A stretch of 64,000 bases of DNA from Gautieria morchelliformis (Eukaryota; Basidiomycota; Agaricomycetes; Gomphales; Gomphaceae), in assembly GCA_015179125.1 (NCBI GenBank), contig WHVA01000100.1, forward strand, positions 112,001-176,000, read 5' to 3'. Both the position numbers and the translations under genes were made by a program. The notes beneath the pieces were generated by a model, which saw only the letters and a list, made by a program, of their open reading frames with translations, was not told the origin of the DNA and ran no database searches. Shown here piece by piece: positions 44,501-55,935 of the stretch (the stretch's first letter is position 1; the number at the start of each line of letters is the position of its first letter).

Positions 44501-47500
44501 TATTGTTCCAATTGTTGAGCATACCGTATGTCCTTTTAGGTGACCATCTGCCATTATCGTTGACCGTCTCCACTTGAGATAATTCCCAGGGAGCATGTCT
44601 TTTGCATTTGAGGAGGCTTTTGTATTCGGAGTCAAGCACGTTTGTGTGGAATGCACGTGGACTTGCAATGTTCTTGCTAAGCTTTTCAGAGTGAATCCTA
44701 CTGAACGTGGGAAATCAACATGACGAGGATCTAGAGGTCTGGAGTAAGCAGAAGCCCTTTGTTTGTGAGCTTTTCTCATTTCAGAGGATTCCTGCTGTAA
44801 CTAATCATCCGATAGGCCATCCACGTGGGCGGAGATGGATTGTCTGATGAGATGAAGTGACCCTCATCCTTGCGCCTCAACTGTACTGATATAAGCCGCT
44901 ATCTCGCCAAATATGCCATTTTGTCGATAAATGTGATGGAATTGATCAACGGATATACCGTAGAGTTCTTCCAATACCAACTTTACGGACATGTGAAAAT
45001 ATTTTGCGGCAGCATATGGATTTGAGGCAGAATTTATAGCCCGTTGGACATGATCAGGACCTGCAGTAGCGATGAATTTGTCCATGTCGATTTCTTCGCC
45101 CACCAAGATTTGGACGATAGGATCATCTGTATCAGTGAAATTTAGGGTAATCCACAACGTTGCAGGGTTTTTCCGAAGAGTGAGGCCATATATTTTGGAA
45201 CGTATGGCCATTCTAGATTCGTCTGTCCCCACAACTTTCCTCTGGGTAGCTGCAACAACTCTCCGTAGTTTTTTAATGGAAGAATTGCTGAACAGTACAT
45301 GACATTTTTCTTTGTCCGCCGCTTTTGACAAGTCGTGCGAAGTAATGGTGTGAAAGTCGTGTCCCTGGGAAGCGAAATAACGGCCATTAACCTGGAGCAA
45401 CAAGCAATCAAGGCCGGGAGACGAAGAGAGGAGTTGATGGCTTGCCTGCAATTCAGCAGATTGACAGACCTGACGTTTCTGTATTACCCCAAACACCTGG
45501 AATATAAACGACATATGTTTTGAAAACCGTCGATCGTCGTACTCCAACACCCATCGAGCATGTTCCACATATGACACAACACGTGGTCTCTGTGTCTCGA
45601 ACCCTCCTTCTCCGTAGGGAAAAAGATAAGGATATGCTCCAAGAAGATGATTGGGATTATCGTCCTCCCCCTCGGTGAGACACCCTGTATGATCTCGTTG
45701 TGCGTATTCGTTGACGAATCCGCTACCACGTTTAAACATGTAGTTGTCTTCCTCAGGCAGCTCATCGGTGTCTTCTTCGATGGTGTTGTGAAATGCGTTG
45801 GCTATCAATGTTGTCGGCGACACATCTTCACCTTCAACATCTACTACTCCTAGTTCTTGAACAGGGATGACTTGTGGCAAGTCATCTTGATCTACATGTC
45901 ATTTAAGTGGTCGTCAGCTCATCTCTGCAGAATATACTCGGTACACACGTTGACGTTCAATTTCTTCGTCATCGTCAAGGGTAATTGTTAGGGATCCTCC
46001 ACAAAGTAGCTACCTATTTATGAACATTTACTAGGTAGTTAATTAGTTTCAAATGTCCTCAAGAAAGGTTGTATTAATATTTCTATGCTACACTCACATT
46101 GGGTCCACAAGATACAACAATCTCTGGATAGTTTAGCTAAGAATCACCCACGGTCACATGACTATCACATGACCTCAAAACAGCTCAAAGTCACCTGATC
46201 ATCCACAGTCACCTGATTATCTGCAGTCACCTGACAATCACCTGACCTCAAAGTCACTTGATTATCTACGGTCACCTGACAATCACATGACACAGTCACA
46301 TGACCTCAATCCAGCTTGAAGTCACATGACTTTCATTCATCACATGATAATCACATGAGCGTGGGAGTTTCTTACATACTCTTAGCTTTACTGTCACAGA
46401 GCTGTGACTTTAACCCAATATAGCAATAGAATCTTCCACAGCCTTCCAATAGTTTCCAAACCTTTCCTGAAGCTTCTCTAAGCTTCCACAAGGTTCTTCA
46501 CAGTAGTAGAAGCCTCTACAAGGTTCCTAGCAGTAGTTACATAAGCTAGATAGATGCAGTATAAATAGCCTGCAGTTTTAGCAGTGAAGCAATCAATCAT
46601 CTTTCACCCAAACCACTCATACGAGTAACTGAAGTGTGACTTCAACACAGCCTTGTACCGAAGTACTGGCTCACTGACTTGGCTACAGTCTAAGATTGCA
46701 GCAACTCTGATTGGCTCTGAGAAGTACAAGAGTGCTCTATTTTAATTGCAGCAGGCTCTGAATAATCGTGCTGCGAACAGCAACATTACTAAGAGTAACT
46801 GATTAGTAATCCTGTACCATTAGATGCCACTCTGAGCAGTAATCTAATAGACTTGGTTATTAGTTATTCAATTCATGCAATAGTTTATTAACTTAACTCT
46901 GAGTTAAGTGGGTTAATAGCCTTTTGAGTAATTGATCTTTCTTGATCAATCAACGCACTACAGATATTAACCTAACTCAGGGTAAGTGAGTTAATATCCT
47001 ACGTTTGTTGAGTTGGAAAACCAGAAAAGCCACGAGAATAGTGACATACTTGAACTGAGGAAGAGTTCAAGCGCAGAACTATCTTTTCACGTCTTGGGGA
47101 TTATTGTTGTCTTTAATTCACTCGACCCGCGGTCCTAAGACTCTAGGTAGCTTTCCCCCTTAAAGTATCTGGACCCTTGGACGCCTATAAACATTCTTTG
47201 ACCTCACAAAGTATTGCACAATCTAAGAACTACACGTGTTCAGTTAACTCTCTATTGCTACACTTCCTGTACCAATACTGATTCTGATTGTTCACCGGAG
47301 TATAATTTCTTAATTGGGTTCTCCGTTAAAATAGTTTCGAAGCTTGCGTGTGCTTGTAAAGTCAAATCTCTGATTGAACTTTAGAATTGTGTTTAACACC
47401 ACAGTTTTACGTTTAGTTCAACGGGTTCCAAAACAGTAATGTCAGGAACTACTTCTCCTTGTTCCTCGGTGCGGACATGCATCGAATGGTCCACCTTTAC

Positions 47501-48647
47501 ATTGTCCATAATAGCATCAGGTATATCTGCGACAGGCAGTAGACGAAGCGCTTCGTCATCAATTTGGATGGCAGTGTACAACGGATTGTGAGACTTTAAC
47601 CAAAGTAATGCATCCAGCACCCGTTGACGACGGACTTGCAACAAACCACTTATTGTCCTCTCCTTAACATTTTTTGGTCCCACCAATGTGACGGAGATAA
47701 TGGCGGCTAATATAGCAGGTTTGGTTGGCAATAGCAATCCCATCGCCATGCCGGCGACTTGGGAAGGGTCCAAACGATACGTAGAGACATTACCCCACAA
47801 TCCACTGTTAACTTGACGTTCGTCCTAGAAAGAACTCCCTTTTCATTTAGGGTAAAGCTTGACCACGTACGATGCAGGATAGTATCGAGCTATTAATATC
47901 TGCTCTGGCAATGTCAACACAGACAGCTCAAATGGGACAGGACCTATCCAAAGATTATTGGCTAGAGAAAATCGTGGACGGGTTCCTTCACGTAAACAGT
48001 CCCAACATTCAAAGCATACTCGCCCATGTGTTCCCTGGACATCTCTACTGTCGTAAATGATGGCGGGAATGTGCAACAACATATTTCCATTTAAAGCGTG
48101 ATTCAGGTTTAGTTTTGCCGGGCCCAATACGTCTTGGTGGGGAAGATCGTTAATGGTGCAGTACCTCGTCTTCAATTTCTCCTTTCGTCGAGCACATACA
48201 CAGCAAACAGCTTGTTGAAGGTACTTGTTGGACGTTTTGTCAATGAACTTGGTTAACCGTTGCAGCTGTGACGACAAGTCTACGGGCCGGAGATATTTAG
48301 ACTCATTGTCGACCGATGACCACAGGCGTAGACGTTTGGCTTCATGGTAAGCTTCATCTTCTATCCTCTTTCTTTTGTTCAACATGTCGCGTGCCAATAG
48401 CTCTTGTATCGTAGACCGTTCATCCTCTGTTTTTTTTTGTGTATCCAGCTTGAGCCACTCGTTGCTGAAGCTCCTTCGGTAGCAAAGAAATAACCTTCAT
48501 GACCTCCATTCTGGTTCGGACTACTCTGGACACCCAGTTGACTTCAGGCAGCAACTGAACAATTTCCAGTACTGTCAACGTGGAAGGTTCGTCGAATATG
48601 ACCCCTCCATCTTGAAACAAATATCGATCTTCCGCTGCAGCACGCAC
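41526..48647 (-). pseudogene. Helitron Rep/PIF1-like helicase gene of H1, decayed
   Basis: Blocks in order on the minus strand: LTVLEIVQLLPEVNWV and VCCVCARRKEKLKTRY (48647-47843, DUF6570-like), LLQVRRQRVLDALLWLKSHN (47800-47393), the solo LTR, then the Helitron_like_N/Rep region (45880-44864: ATLWITLNFTDTDDP, AAYISTVEAQG), WSPKRTYGMLNNWNNIVLLA, ISYIMGWGDRYISHNF, and a PIF1-type helicase (TADQRRGFDIIDRHL, TLHWWGALP, EYLLLDEISM, ILVGDFHQFPPP, AFTDYKAQGQTLQPV, YVAISRGRSREM) ending near 41526. A normal protein nicks DNA with an HUH/Tyr site and unwinds it. Here EAQG is followed by TGA, the next block reads SLHLIR so the second HUH histidine is lost, Walker A (SGGVGKST in relatives) is frame-shifted near 42966, and other frame breaks occur near 42910 and 41705. 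Confidence 0.85.
45986..47435 (+). mobile_element. Solo LTR, family A (copy 2), inside the Helitron Rep gene
   Basis: 1450 bp, TGTTAGGG...CCAAAACA, with the perfect 5-bp duplication GTAAT (45981-45985 and 47436-47440). TATAAATA is at 46560-46567. It splits the Rep gene between the DUF6570-like part and the Rep domain, so it postdates the Helitron. Confidence 0.94.
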
Positions 48648-48782
48648 TCATTCAACAACGACAACGACCGCATTGGCTTCTGCATTTACCTTCACAATCC
48701 ATGTAATTTCAGAGGTGAGAAAACGAGTGAGAAGGATGTCTCAAACTACGTTTCAAATTAGTCACACACCCCCTATTCAACC

Positions 48783-49857
48783 ATGGCTTCTACCACCATC
48801 ATGACAGCTCAAGAGATTTACGACGCCATGAAGGACTTCCCTTTGTTCGTCGACAACGATGACATCATAGACAATGTAAAGTGGGAAGCTATCGGTAACT
48901 CGGACATTACCTACGACAGGACCGCAAAGCAAGAAGCTGCATTTGTGTTCCCTGCGAAGATAACACCCAATCGGTAAGGATTCCTTATGTCGACCACATT
49001 ACATATCTTCTCCCTCCCCGTAGCCTTTTCGTAGGACCCCTGGGCGCATACTCAGGTAACATAGGGACAATGGAGAAGACGAAGTATAGAATGACATGTA
49101 CCCCTCCCGACGACCCTCTGTTGAGAGGGGTGTACGAAAAAGCGATTCGCCTATTCCGTACTCTCCAGGACAGAATCTCCAAAACTCACGATCGTTGATA
49201 CTTGCTCGAATCCGTGGACACTGAACGACGCATCGTCGCGAGTTTGGCAGTATTCGAGAAAAGAGTATGTACAACAGGCCGTGCTAAATAACGAACGACG
49301 TTTGATAGACGACATTATTTTAGATGTCACCCGTCATTCCCCACTGCTACTTAGAAGATTTGACAAGTAAATGTAATCGTCCCTCCCATTTTTTTTTTCG
49401 TTTCGATACTTACCTATTAATGAACACATCATAAGCGTGGGACGACGACGCCACGTCTTCGCAATCCACTGTCGACAACGACACTACATCTTACCCTGTC
49501 CCAAGCGAGTTCAAAGAAAAATTCGATCATATCATAACCGATTATACGGTTAACCTGCTCCCGGCATACAACAAGAGAAAATTAATCTCCCCTGAACAAA
49601 CTTCGGAAAAACTCAACGGGGCTCTCGTCGAAGTCCACCTGGCTCTAAGCCATAATCACATCAGGAAACAAGGAGAGATTTTTGACTCATTTAATGGTAA
49701 TATACGCCAGATTGCCGTGCACAACGCTGGTTCCCCAAGGCCCATCTCGCCCTATAAGAGGAAAAGTCTACACAAAGGTCCCCTCCTCCCCCCTTCTAGA
49801 ACGACCTCCCGTACCGCGAAAGGGAAAGCTGCTCGGCACACTTTGGATGAGGAGTAG
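48783..49857 (+). pseudogene. Divergent accessory gene of Helitron H1, function unknown
   Basis: It starts with ATG 48783 (MASTTIMTAQEIYDAMKDFP), 136 bp from the first Rep block and in the opposite direction. Exon 1 ends at 48973; a 50-bp intron (48974-49023) leads to LFVGPLGAYSGNIGTMEKTK and LLRGVYEKAIRLFRTLQDRI. An in-frame TGA (49196) and, farther on, one extra A near 49259 interrupt a clearly coding stretch (LLESVDTERRIVASLAVFEK, then YVQQAVLNNERRLIDDIILD). A second intron probably spans 49367-49435, though the phase does not fit as it stands. The last exon has SEFKEKFDHIITDYTVNLLP and a basic tail (SPYKRKSLHKGP, RTAKGKAAR), stop 49857. I do not recognise the family; a DNA-binding helper for Helitron movement is only a guess. 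Confidence 0.6.
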
Positions 49858-49873
49858 AAAATGAGGACAGGAG

Positions 49874-50875
49874 TGTCATGACCGGTTTATTTCTCCTACC
49901 GCACTACCTCTATGTTCCCCCTCGTCACTCCCTAGCATCTTCGCCAGAGTTCGCCACACCTACTGACCACTTCCCCTCTACGTCCACTCTATCCGCTGTT
50001 CGCCCCATTCTCCGAACCGCTATTCGCTGCTAGCACATTTCGTCAGCAGGCACGCCATCGAGTATGATCGATACCATTCACCCGGAATGATGGTTCATCA
50101 TTAACCCCATCATCTTCTTAATCCAACCCCATTGGGCGTTCGTATGGCCAAAGTGTGATCGCAGGACGTCTCTTCCATAGGCCGTGCGGGATCAACCCAG
50201 TAAACGAAGAGCCCGTGCAGGGTAGCATGTATGCGGGTCCCAAGACATGGTTTTGTCCATAAGTGCCTTCGCTCCCTTTACTCTCCATCGTTTCATGTTC
50301 GCATTCTCCCCTCACTCTATTGTATGTTTATTCCATCTACCTAGTATCATGACTGCGTACCCCTATCCAACCCTGACTTGTGACGGGCTCTTTCCTATTC
50401 GCTGATACCTTACGAGCATTCAATATAAGTAGTTTCCATTCGCATGTATATTCCCCAGTTCAATTATCATACGTCGTGCATCTTGTGCAAACTTGACCTC
50501 ACTGTGATCATTGTCTTAAGCCTTCTCTTGGAGATTTCTATCTTCGACCAGCAAAGGACTTAGGCATCACTGGTGAGTTCTCATACTTCATCTTCGTTAC
50601 CTTAGCCTTTGAACCATTTTCTGTGCTGTTGGCGAAGGGATTGTCGAGACTTAGACAGCCCTTCCGTGAGACCTTGCATGTTACATCGTCAAGAGCCACG
50701 GGCTATTTCGCTACGACTGTAGATAGGGCGAGCCCCGTTTAGGCAAACCCTCTTACCTTGTGAACATTCATTGGTTCACCTATTCGCTGAACGGCATACT
50801 TATTTGCACAAGTTATTCGGGCATTCGCTGTGTTCACTAATACACGATATTAACGCTTGAAAACCAATCTTGACA
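49874..50875 (+). mobile_element. Solo LTR, family C (copy 1)
   Basis: 1002 bp, TGTCATGACCGGTTT...AAACCAATCTTGACA, with the perfect 5-bp duplication AGGAG (49869-49873 and 50876-50880). A TATAAGT box is at 50424-50430. TG..CA ends, 5-bp duplication and no coding capacity indicate a solo LTR. It begins 16 bp after the stop codon of the accessory gene and lies inside Helitron H1. Confidence 0.85.
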
Positions 50876-50909
50876 AGGAGTCCCACACGCGCGACCAAGG
50901 GACGCACTG

Positions 50910-51100
50910 AGGAGTCGAAAAAAAGGGAAAGGAGTCGCATGCACACGATCAGGCGACGCACTGCAACATGTACAACAATCTTCCGGTTTCTGCACACACA
51001 CATTCAAGGAGTTGAAAAAAAGGAAAGGAGTCGCATACACACGAGCAGGCGACGCACTGCAACATGTACAACAATGTTCCGGTTTCTGCACGCACCCGTT
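50910..51100. repeat. 96-bp tandem duplication near the Helitron 5' end
   Basis: Two copies (GGAGTCGCATGCACACGA at 50931, GGAGTCGCATACACACGA at 51027) sharing ACTGCAACATGTACAACAAT and TTCCGGTTTCTGCAC. They lie between the LTR and the 5' hairpin of H1. 51101-51570 holds Helitron subterminal sequence and no gene. Confidence 0.8.
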
Positions 51101-51596
51101 GTACCCTCACTTATGTCTTCATGTTCAATCAATGAATTAAATCTGTCGACGACTGATCTGTTGTAATGCCGGAAGACAAAGGGCGACAGATGGGACGTGA
51201 AGGGCGAAAATACAAATAAAGCAATATCACTGTAGGATTGTACACTTTACGGGGGAACCGACGACTATCACGAACCTCGTCAAACACGGTCGAGCACCAC
51301 AAAGTGCCTAGGGAGAAAACATATGGCCCAACACGTCAAACATGATGACGTGTTCAAAACGCAACGGGCCCCAAAACGGGTGGAGATAAGATAAACGCTC
51401 GTGGAAAGTCCCGTGGCTGAAAACCCATGCCGCCGTTTCAAGAAATACTACCTATTACAGGAACCACGTAATTACCAAATACTTAAAAATTTCCTTGTAC
51501 AGTATAGAAATTTTCCATCCATGACATCAAATACAAAGAACCGGGAAGCCGGATCTATATCTCCCGGGGTTAGAAGCCCTTGTCTTCGACAAGGGA

Positions 51597-52494
51597 ATAA
51601 ACCGCGCACCCTCTAAGCGCCCATCTAAGCCATCTCACCAGAACACATTCCCAATTGTAGACACTTGAAATTTCAAAAAAGTAAGACCATAGGTTTATTC
51701 GTAAGACACTATTCAACAACTCTATGGTGCTATTTTATTGAAATCAAGCTTATAAAAATTTCTATCACATGTTTATTTTTTCATTTTTTTCATTTCAAAA
51801 TTCATAAAACGAGATTCCCTGTCCAGGGAACACAAGTTCGATTTTCTGTCCCAGTGATTTTTGCCGCAATACATAAGCAAATAGCGGAGTTTGAATATTT
51901 TTTCGTGGGAGATGGAGCCTGAACAAGCAGATTGGTAATCTGCAAGATCCCGAGTATCGAAAAGGATCCCATAGGCAATACCATGCCCACATGGACACAG
52001 GTACATTCCCTTCTTTGACCCTGATTGAGTACATACATTGTGTGTCTGCTTGTAGAGTCTTCAATGGCACCAAAATTTAGTAGACATAGAAGGGTGTGCT
52101 TATAGATTACTATATACAATATTTGGAGCATCCTAAATAGACAGATATGATTGATTTGCATTGGGCTCTCTTGTGTTTTAGTGGTTTATTATTCCTGTCC
52201 GTGTTTATGTTCATTGGTTGGACTGTGCACTTTTCAATTTTTTGTCCCGGATCACATTGAATGCAGCAACTTCATTTACTAAACTGTTGCTGAGGTGACA
52301 TTTTAGTTAATCCAATCTTACATTTAAATCATGGAGCAGCTTAGATCAGGCCTCAAAGTAATATACCATAGCTACCAGGATGTTCTACCAAAATTTGAAA
52401 CTTCCATCCTGTGTATTTTCACCGCCTAAACCCTAACCCTAAGATGACTAATGGGCGCTTAGAGGGTGCGCGGTTTATACTGCCGCTATCTTAA
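51597..52494. mobile_element. Terminal-inverted-repeat element, target of Helitron H1
   Basis: ATAAACCGCGCACCCTCTAA and the following CGCCCAT at 51597-51624 recur inverted at 52451-52478. The right arm continues TACTGCCGCTATCTTA (to about 52494), and the left continuation, TAAGATAGCAGTA, is found on the far side of the Helitron at 37828-37840. So an inverted-repeat element of about 0.9 kb, arms of roughly 42 bp, was entered by H1 within its left arm. The interior (51625-52450) has no significant coding sequence, so it behaves like a MITE or other non-autonomous element; its superfamily and target duplication are unresolved. Confidence 0.6.
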
Positions 52495-53185
52495 GTATTA
52501 CAGTATAGTACACAAGTAGTCATTAATGTACATCATCCACATCATTTACATGCTCTGCAAGCCGGACATAATCGCTTGAAATCTGAATGAACTTAGCAGT
52601 GATATCTATGTAATTGAAGTCTGTTCAGAATCCCTTCTCAGGCTTCAAATTCGACAGGTTTAGAATGTGCCAGGAAGCCCAATTTATTAGCTATGTCCTT
52701 CCCCGCCCTTCCACTCCATATTTGCATCCTGGTTCACCAGAAAGCTCCAAGTAGATAAGGGGTATCTCTAGGCCAAATAATACTGTAACATGCATCACTA
52801 CTGTAATTCACCTGAGAGGTTGTGTCCTAGCTAGAGCCCACATTGGGCCATTGCACCTCCACAGTTTCAAAATGAATGGGCGACGAGAGGGAGACTTTTG
52901 ATATAAAAGTAGGACAGCCGGATGGATGAGACTCAGGTCGGTTGGTGAAATGGAAATTAACCGCTGCATCGAGAAGAATTCGCCCTTATGAATGAAACCT
53001 GCAATCGCAATTGATCTGAGCGCGGCAAACTGGATGGACAAGACTCAGGGTTCGGTTGGCGAAATGGAAATTAACCACCGCATGTCGCAAGGAATGAGGA
53101 TTGCATCCCAATGGTGGTCATAGGTTTATGATAAATTGCGTAAACATATCACATTGTGTACCATTTGTCGCAAAAGAAGAAAAAT
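52495..53185. other. Intergenic, with a diverged 110-bp tandem repeat
   Basis: Related blocks at 52918-52970 and 53027-53083 share CGGTTGG.GAAATGGAAATTA. No gene is supported; it may include the 3' flank of the P450 relic. Confidence 0.4.
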
Positions 53186-53945
53186 TCAACTCGATATTGG
53201 CGTAATTGTGATCGGAAGTTCCGCACGACGCGAGTCCGAACCTTTGATCCTGAATAACGAATGAGCGAGAATCGATGAATGTAGCTCAAATCTGAGACTC
53301 ACATGGGAGACGTGATACCCGTGGCAGCTCTGATGATTTTGATGCTTCCCGGGGGTGGAGAAAATTCAAGGTTCTCAAGTAACTCGATAAGGATGGCTTG
53401 CATTTCTAGCAGACTGAAATAGTGTTAGGAAAATTATGGCTCACTCATTAAACGTACGCAAATCTCCATATATGTGAAGTCAGTGATGCGCTTGGCCCAG
53501 ATGGTCGGACTCACCCAATGCAGCTACGTAGACCGCTGCTGAACGTTGCACTGTAGGGTGTTAGGGCGACCTACAGAACAACAGCACCTCTTACATGTTA
53601 GCAATGACACCTACGCCAGCCTTCTGGCTTCCCATAACTCCTTCAATGAATCGTTCTGGCCTCCATTGATCAGCATTGTCTCCCCAGAGAGATTTAAGCC
53701 TTCAGATGATCTTCTTTTCAAAACTAATTGAAAAATAAGGTAATTACCCACCTATTATATCCAGAGATGGAAATAAAGATGCACTGCCCTTTGCTCACGG
53801 GTATGTTGGTGATGGTTCCTTCTGTCCTCGTTTTCTGAGGTATTGAAAGTGGAATGACTTCATCCCGACCAGCTAGATGCATGATCCCACTGACGATCGG
53901 ATGATACCAGAGTGTTTCCTGTCCATAGACTTGTGAGTCACCGCA
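53186..53945 (-). pseudogene. Cytochrome P450, C-terminal part only
   Basis: Exons on the minus strand: 53945-53752 (GQETLWYHPIVSGIMHLAGR, DEVIPLS, VSKGQCIFISISGYNR), 53699-53595 (SLWGDNADQWRPERFIEGVM), 53550-53515 (TFSSGLRSCIG), then LLEMQAILIELLENLEFSPP and a final exon ending ELPITITPISS, stop at 53186. The PERF motif and the heme-binding FxxGxRxCxG signature with its cysteine are intact. P450s are heme monooxygenases, usually membrane anchored. The N-terminal anchor, oxygen-binding helix and ExxR helix are absent: the gene is cut at about 53970-53986, where an F-box fragment and an LTR fossil begin. The WRF.. segment normally following the heme motif is also missing, perhaps a lost microexon. 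Order of exons and phases is otherwise normal, so the remnant is recent. Confidence 0.85.
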
Positions 53946-53985
53946 CTGCATGAAGAAAATAATCATGAACCTTCATCAACGCAAG

Positions 53986-54133
53986 CCCAGGAAAAAATGT
54001 CTTCGTAAATTTCAACTGGGATGTGTGATCCCAAGGCACAATTAGGACCTTGAGTGCAGTTACATAATTCAGTTATACTTACTGCAAATGGTAAGGTACT
54101 CACATTGCCAAGTCAAGCCCGCACCTGAATATG
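53986..54133 (-). pseudogene. 5'-end fragment of an F-box gene
   Basis: This nearly duplicates 37593-37738: part of exon 2 (SHIPVEIYED), intron 1 and the end of exon 1 of F-box gene 5, with only a handful of differences. It lies at the truncated end of the P450 relic and is cut at ATATG, where a family C LTR begins. Confidence 0.85.
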
Positions 54134-54376
54134 TGTCATGACTCATTTATTCCTGTATCCAGTTACCTCCATTTTCCCTTCCATCCCTCTACCTCTACGT
54201 TTGCCCCATTCGCTCTTCGCAGAATGATCATTTGCTACTCGCATCATTTGCCAGTAGGCATGCCATCAAACATGATTGACATCCTTTACCCGGCGTGATG
54301 GTTCATCACTTGCCCCATCACCTTCCCAACTCAACCACCTTTGGGTGTTCCTATAGCCGGAATGCATTGGCGGGAT

Positions 54377-55830
54377 TGTTAGGGATCGTCCACAAAGTAG
54401 CTACCTATTTATGAACATTTACTAGGTAGTTAATTAGTTTCAAATGTCTGCAAGGAAGGTTGTATTAATATTTCTATGCTACACTCACATTGGGTCCACA
54501 AGATACAACAATCTCTTGATGGTTTAGCTAAGAATCCCCCACGGTCACATGACTATCACATGACCTCAAAACAGCTCAAAGTCACCTGATCATCCACAGT
54601 CACCTGACAATCACCTGACCTCAAAGTCACCTGATTATCTACAGTCACCTGACAATCACCTGACCTCAAAGTCACTTGATTATCTACGGTCACCTGACAC
54701 TCACATGACACAGTCACATGACTTTCCTTCGTCACATGATAATCACATGAGCGTGGGAGTTTCTTACATACTCTTAGCTTTACTGTCACAGAGCTGTGAC
54801 TTTAACCCAATATAGCAATAGAACCTTCCACAGCCTTCCAATAGTTTCCAAACCTTTCCTGAAGCTTCTCTAAGCTTCCACAAGGTTCTTCACAGTAGTA
54901 GAAGCCTCTACAAGGTTCCTGGCAGTAGTTACATAAGCTAGATAGATGCAGTATAAATAGCCTGCAGTTTTAGCAGTGAAGCAATCAATCATCTTTCACC
55001 CAAACCACTCATACCTTGAGTAACTGAAGTGTGACTTCAACACAGCCTTGTACCAAAGTACTGGCTAACTGACTTGGCTACAGTCTAAGATTGCAGCAAC
55101 TCTGATTGGCTCTGAGAAGTACAAGAGTGCTCTATTTTAATTGCAGCAGGCTCTGAATAATTGCGCTGCGAACAGCAACATTACTAAGAGTAACTGATTA
55201 GTAATCCTGTACCATTAGACGCCACTCTGAGCAGTGATCTAATAGACTTGGTTATTAGTTATTCAATTCACACAATAGATTATTAACTTAACTCTGAGTT
55301 AAGTGGGTTAATAGCCTTTTGAGTAATTGATCTTTCTTGATCAATCAACGCACTACAGATATTAACCTAACTCAGGGTAAGTGAGTTAATATCCTACGTT
55401 TGTTGAGTTGGAAAACCAGAAAAGCCATGAGAATAGTGACATACTTGAACTGAGGAAGAGTTCAAGCGCAGAACTATCTTTTCACGTCTTGGGGATTATT
55501 GTTGTCTTTAATTCACTCGACCCGCGGTCCTAAGACTCTAGGTAGCTTTCCCCCTTAAAGTATCTGGACCCTTGGACGCCTATAAACATTCTTTGACCTC
55601 ACAAAGTATTGCACAATCTAAGAACTACACGTGTTCAGTTAAATCTCTATTGCTACACTTCCTGTACCAATACTGATTCTGATTGTTCACCGGAGTATAA
55701 TTTCTTAATTGGGTTCTCCGTTAAAATAGTTTCGAAGCTTGCGTGTGCTTGTAAAGTCAAATCTCTGATTGAACTTTAGAATTGTGTTTAACGCCACAGT
55801 TTTACGTTTAGTTCAACAGGTTCCAAAACA
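54377..55830 (+). mobile_element. Solo LTR, family A (copy 3)
   Basis: 1454 bp with the perfect 5-bp duplication GGGAT (54372-54376 and 55831-55835). TATAAATA is at 54952-54959. Very similar to copy 2 at 45986-47435, hence young. It is inserted in the family C LTR fossil. Confidence 0.94.
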
Positions 55831-55935
55831 GGGATGTCCTACCCATAGATCATGTGGGATCAACCCAGCAGACCAACAGTCTGTGCAGGGTAACATGTGT
55901 GCAGGTCTCAAGGTGTGTTTTTCTACATAGGTACC

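Larger units (their letters stand above)
37841..51596 (-). mobile_element. Large autonomous-type Helitron H1 with nested insertions
   Basis: On the minus strand it starts T|TCCCTTGTCGAAGACAAGGG at 51596 and ends with the hairpin GCCGGCAACGCCGGC, CT, CTAG at 37841, followed by T. Span 13,756 bp; about 8.25 kb once the Tc1/mariner-like element (37935-40974) and two solo LTRs (45986-47435, 49874-50875) are subtracted. It carries a Rep/helicase gene in element orientation and a divergent accessory gene near its 5' end. The motif GTCTTCGACAAGGG occurs near both ends in opposite orientation, like the asymmetric terminal repeats of the Helentron branch. The right flank matches, inverted, a sequence at 52451-52494 that gives the empty target site. 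Its genes are decayed, so it is not itself active. Confidence 0.85.

Noticed and set aside
49874-50875. Family C repeat as a terminal-inverted-repeat DNA transposon (TGTCA...TGACA)
   Set aside because: The inverted repeat is short and imperfect, while TG..CA ends, 5-bp target duplications and a central TATA box fit a solo LTR better.
51820-51850. GTTCGATTT box resembling a tRNA T-arm
   Set aside because: No matching acceptor, D or anticodon arms could be folded around it.
52425-52446. CCCTAA-like telomeric repeats
   Set aside because: Only two to three imperfect units inside an inverted-repeat element; too short to indicate a telomere or telomere-derived site.
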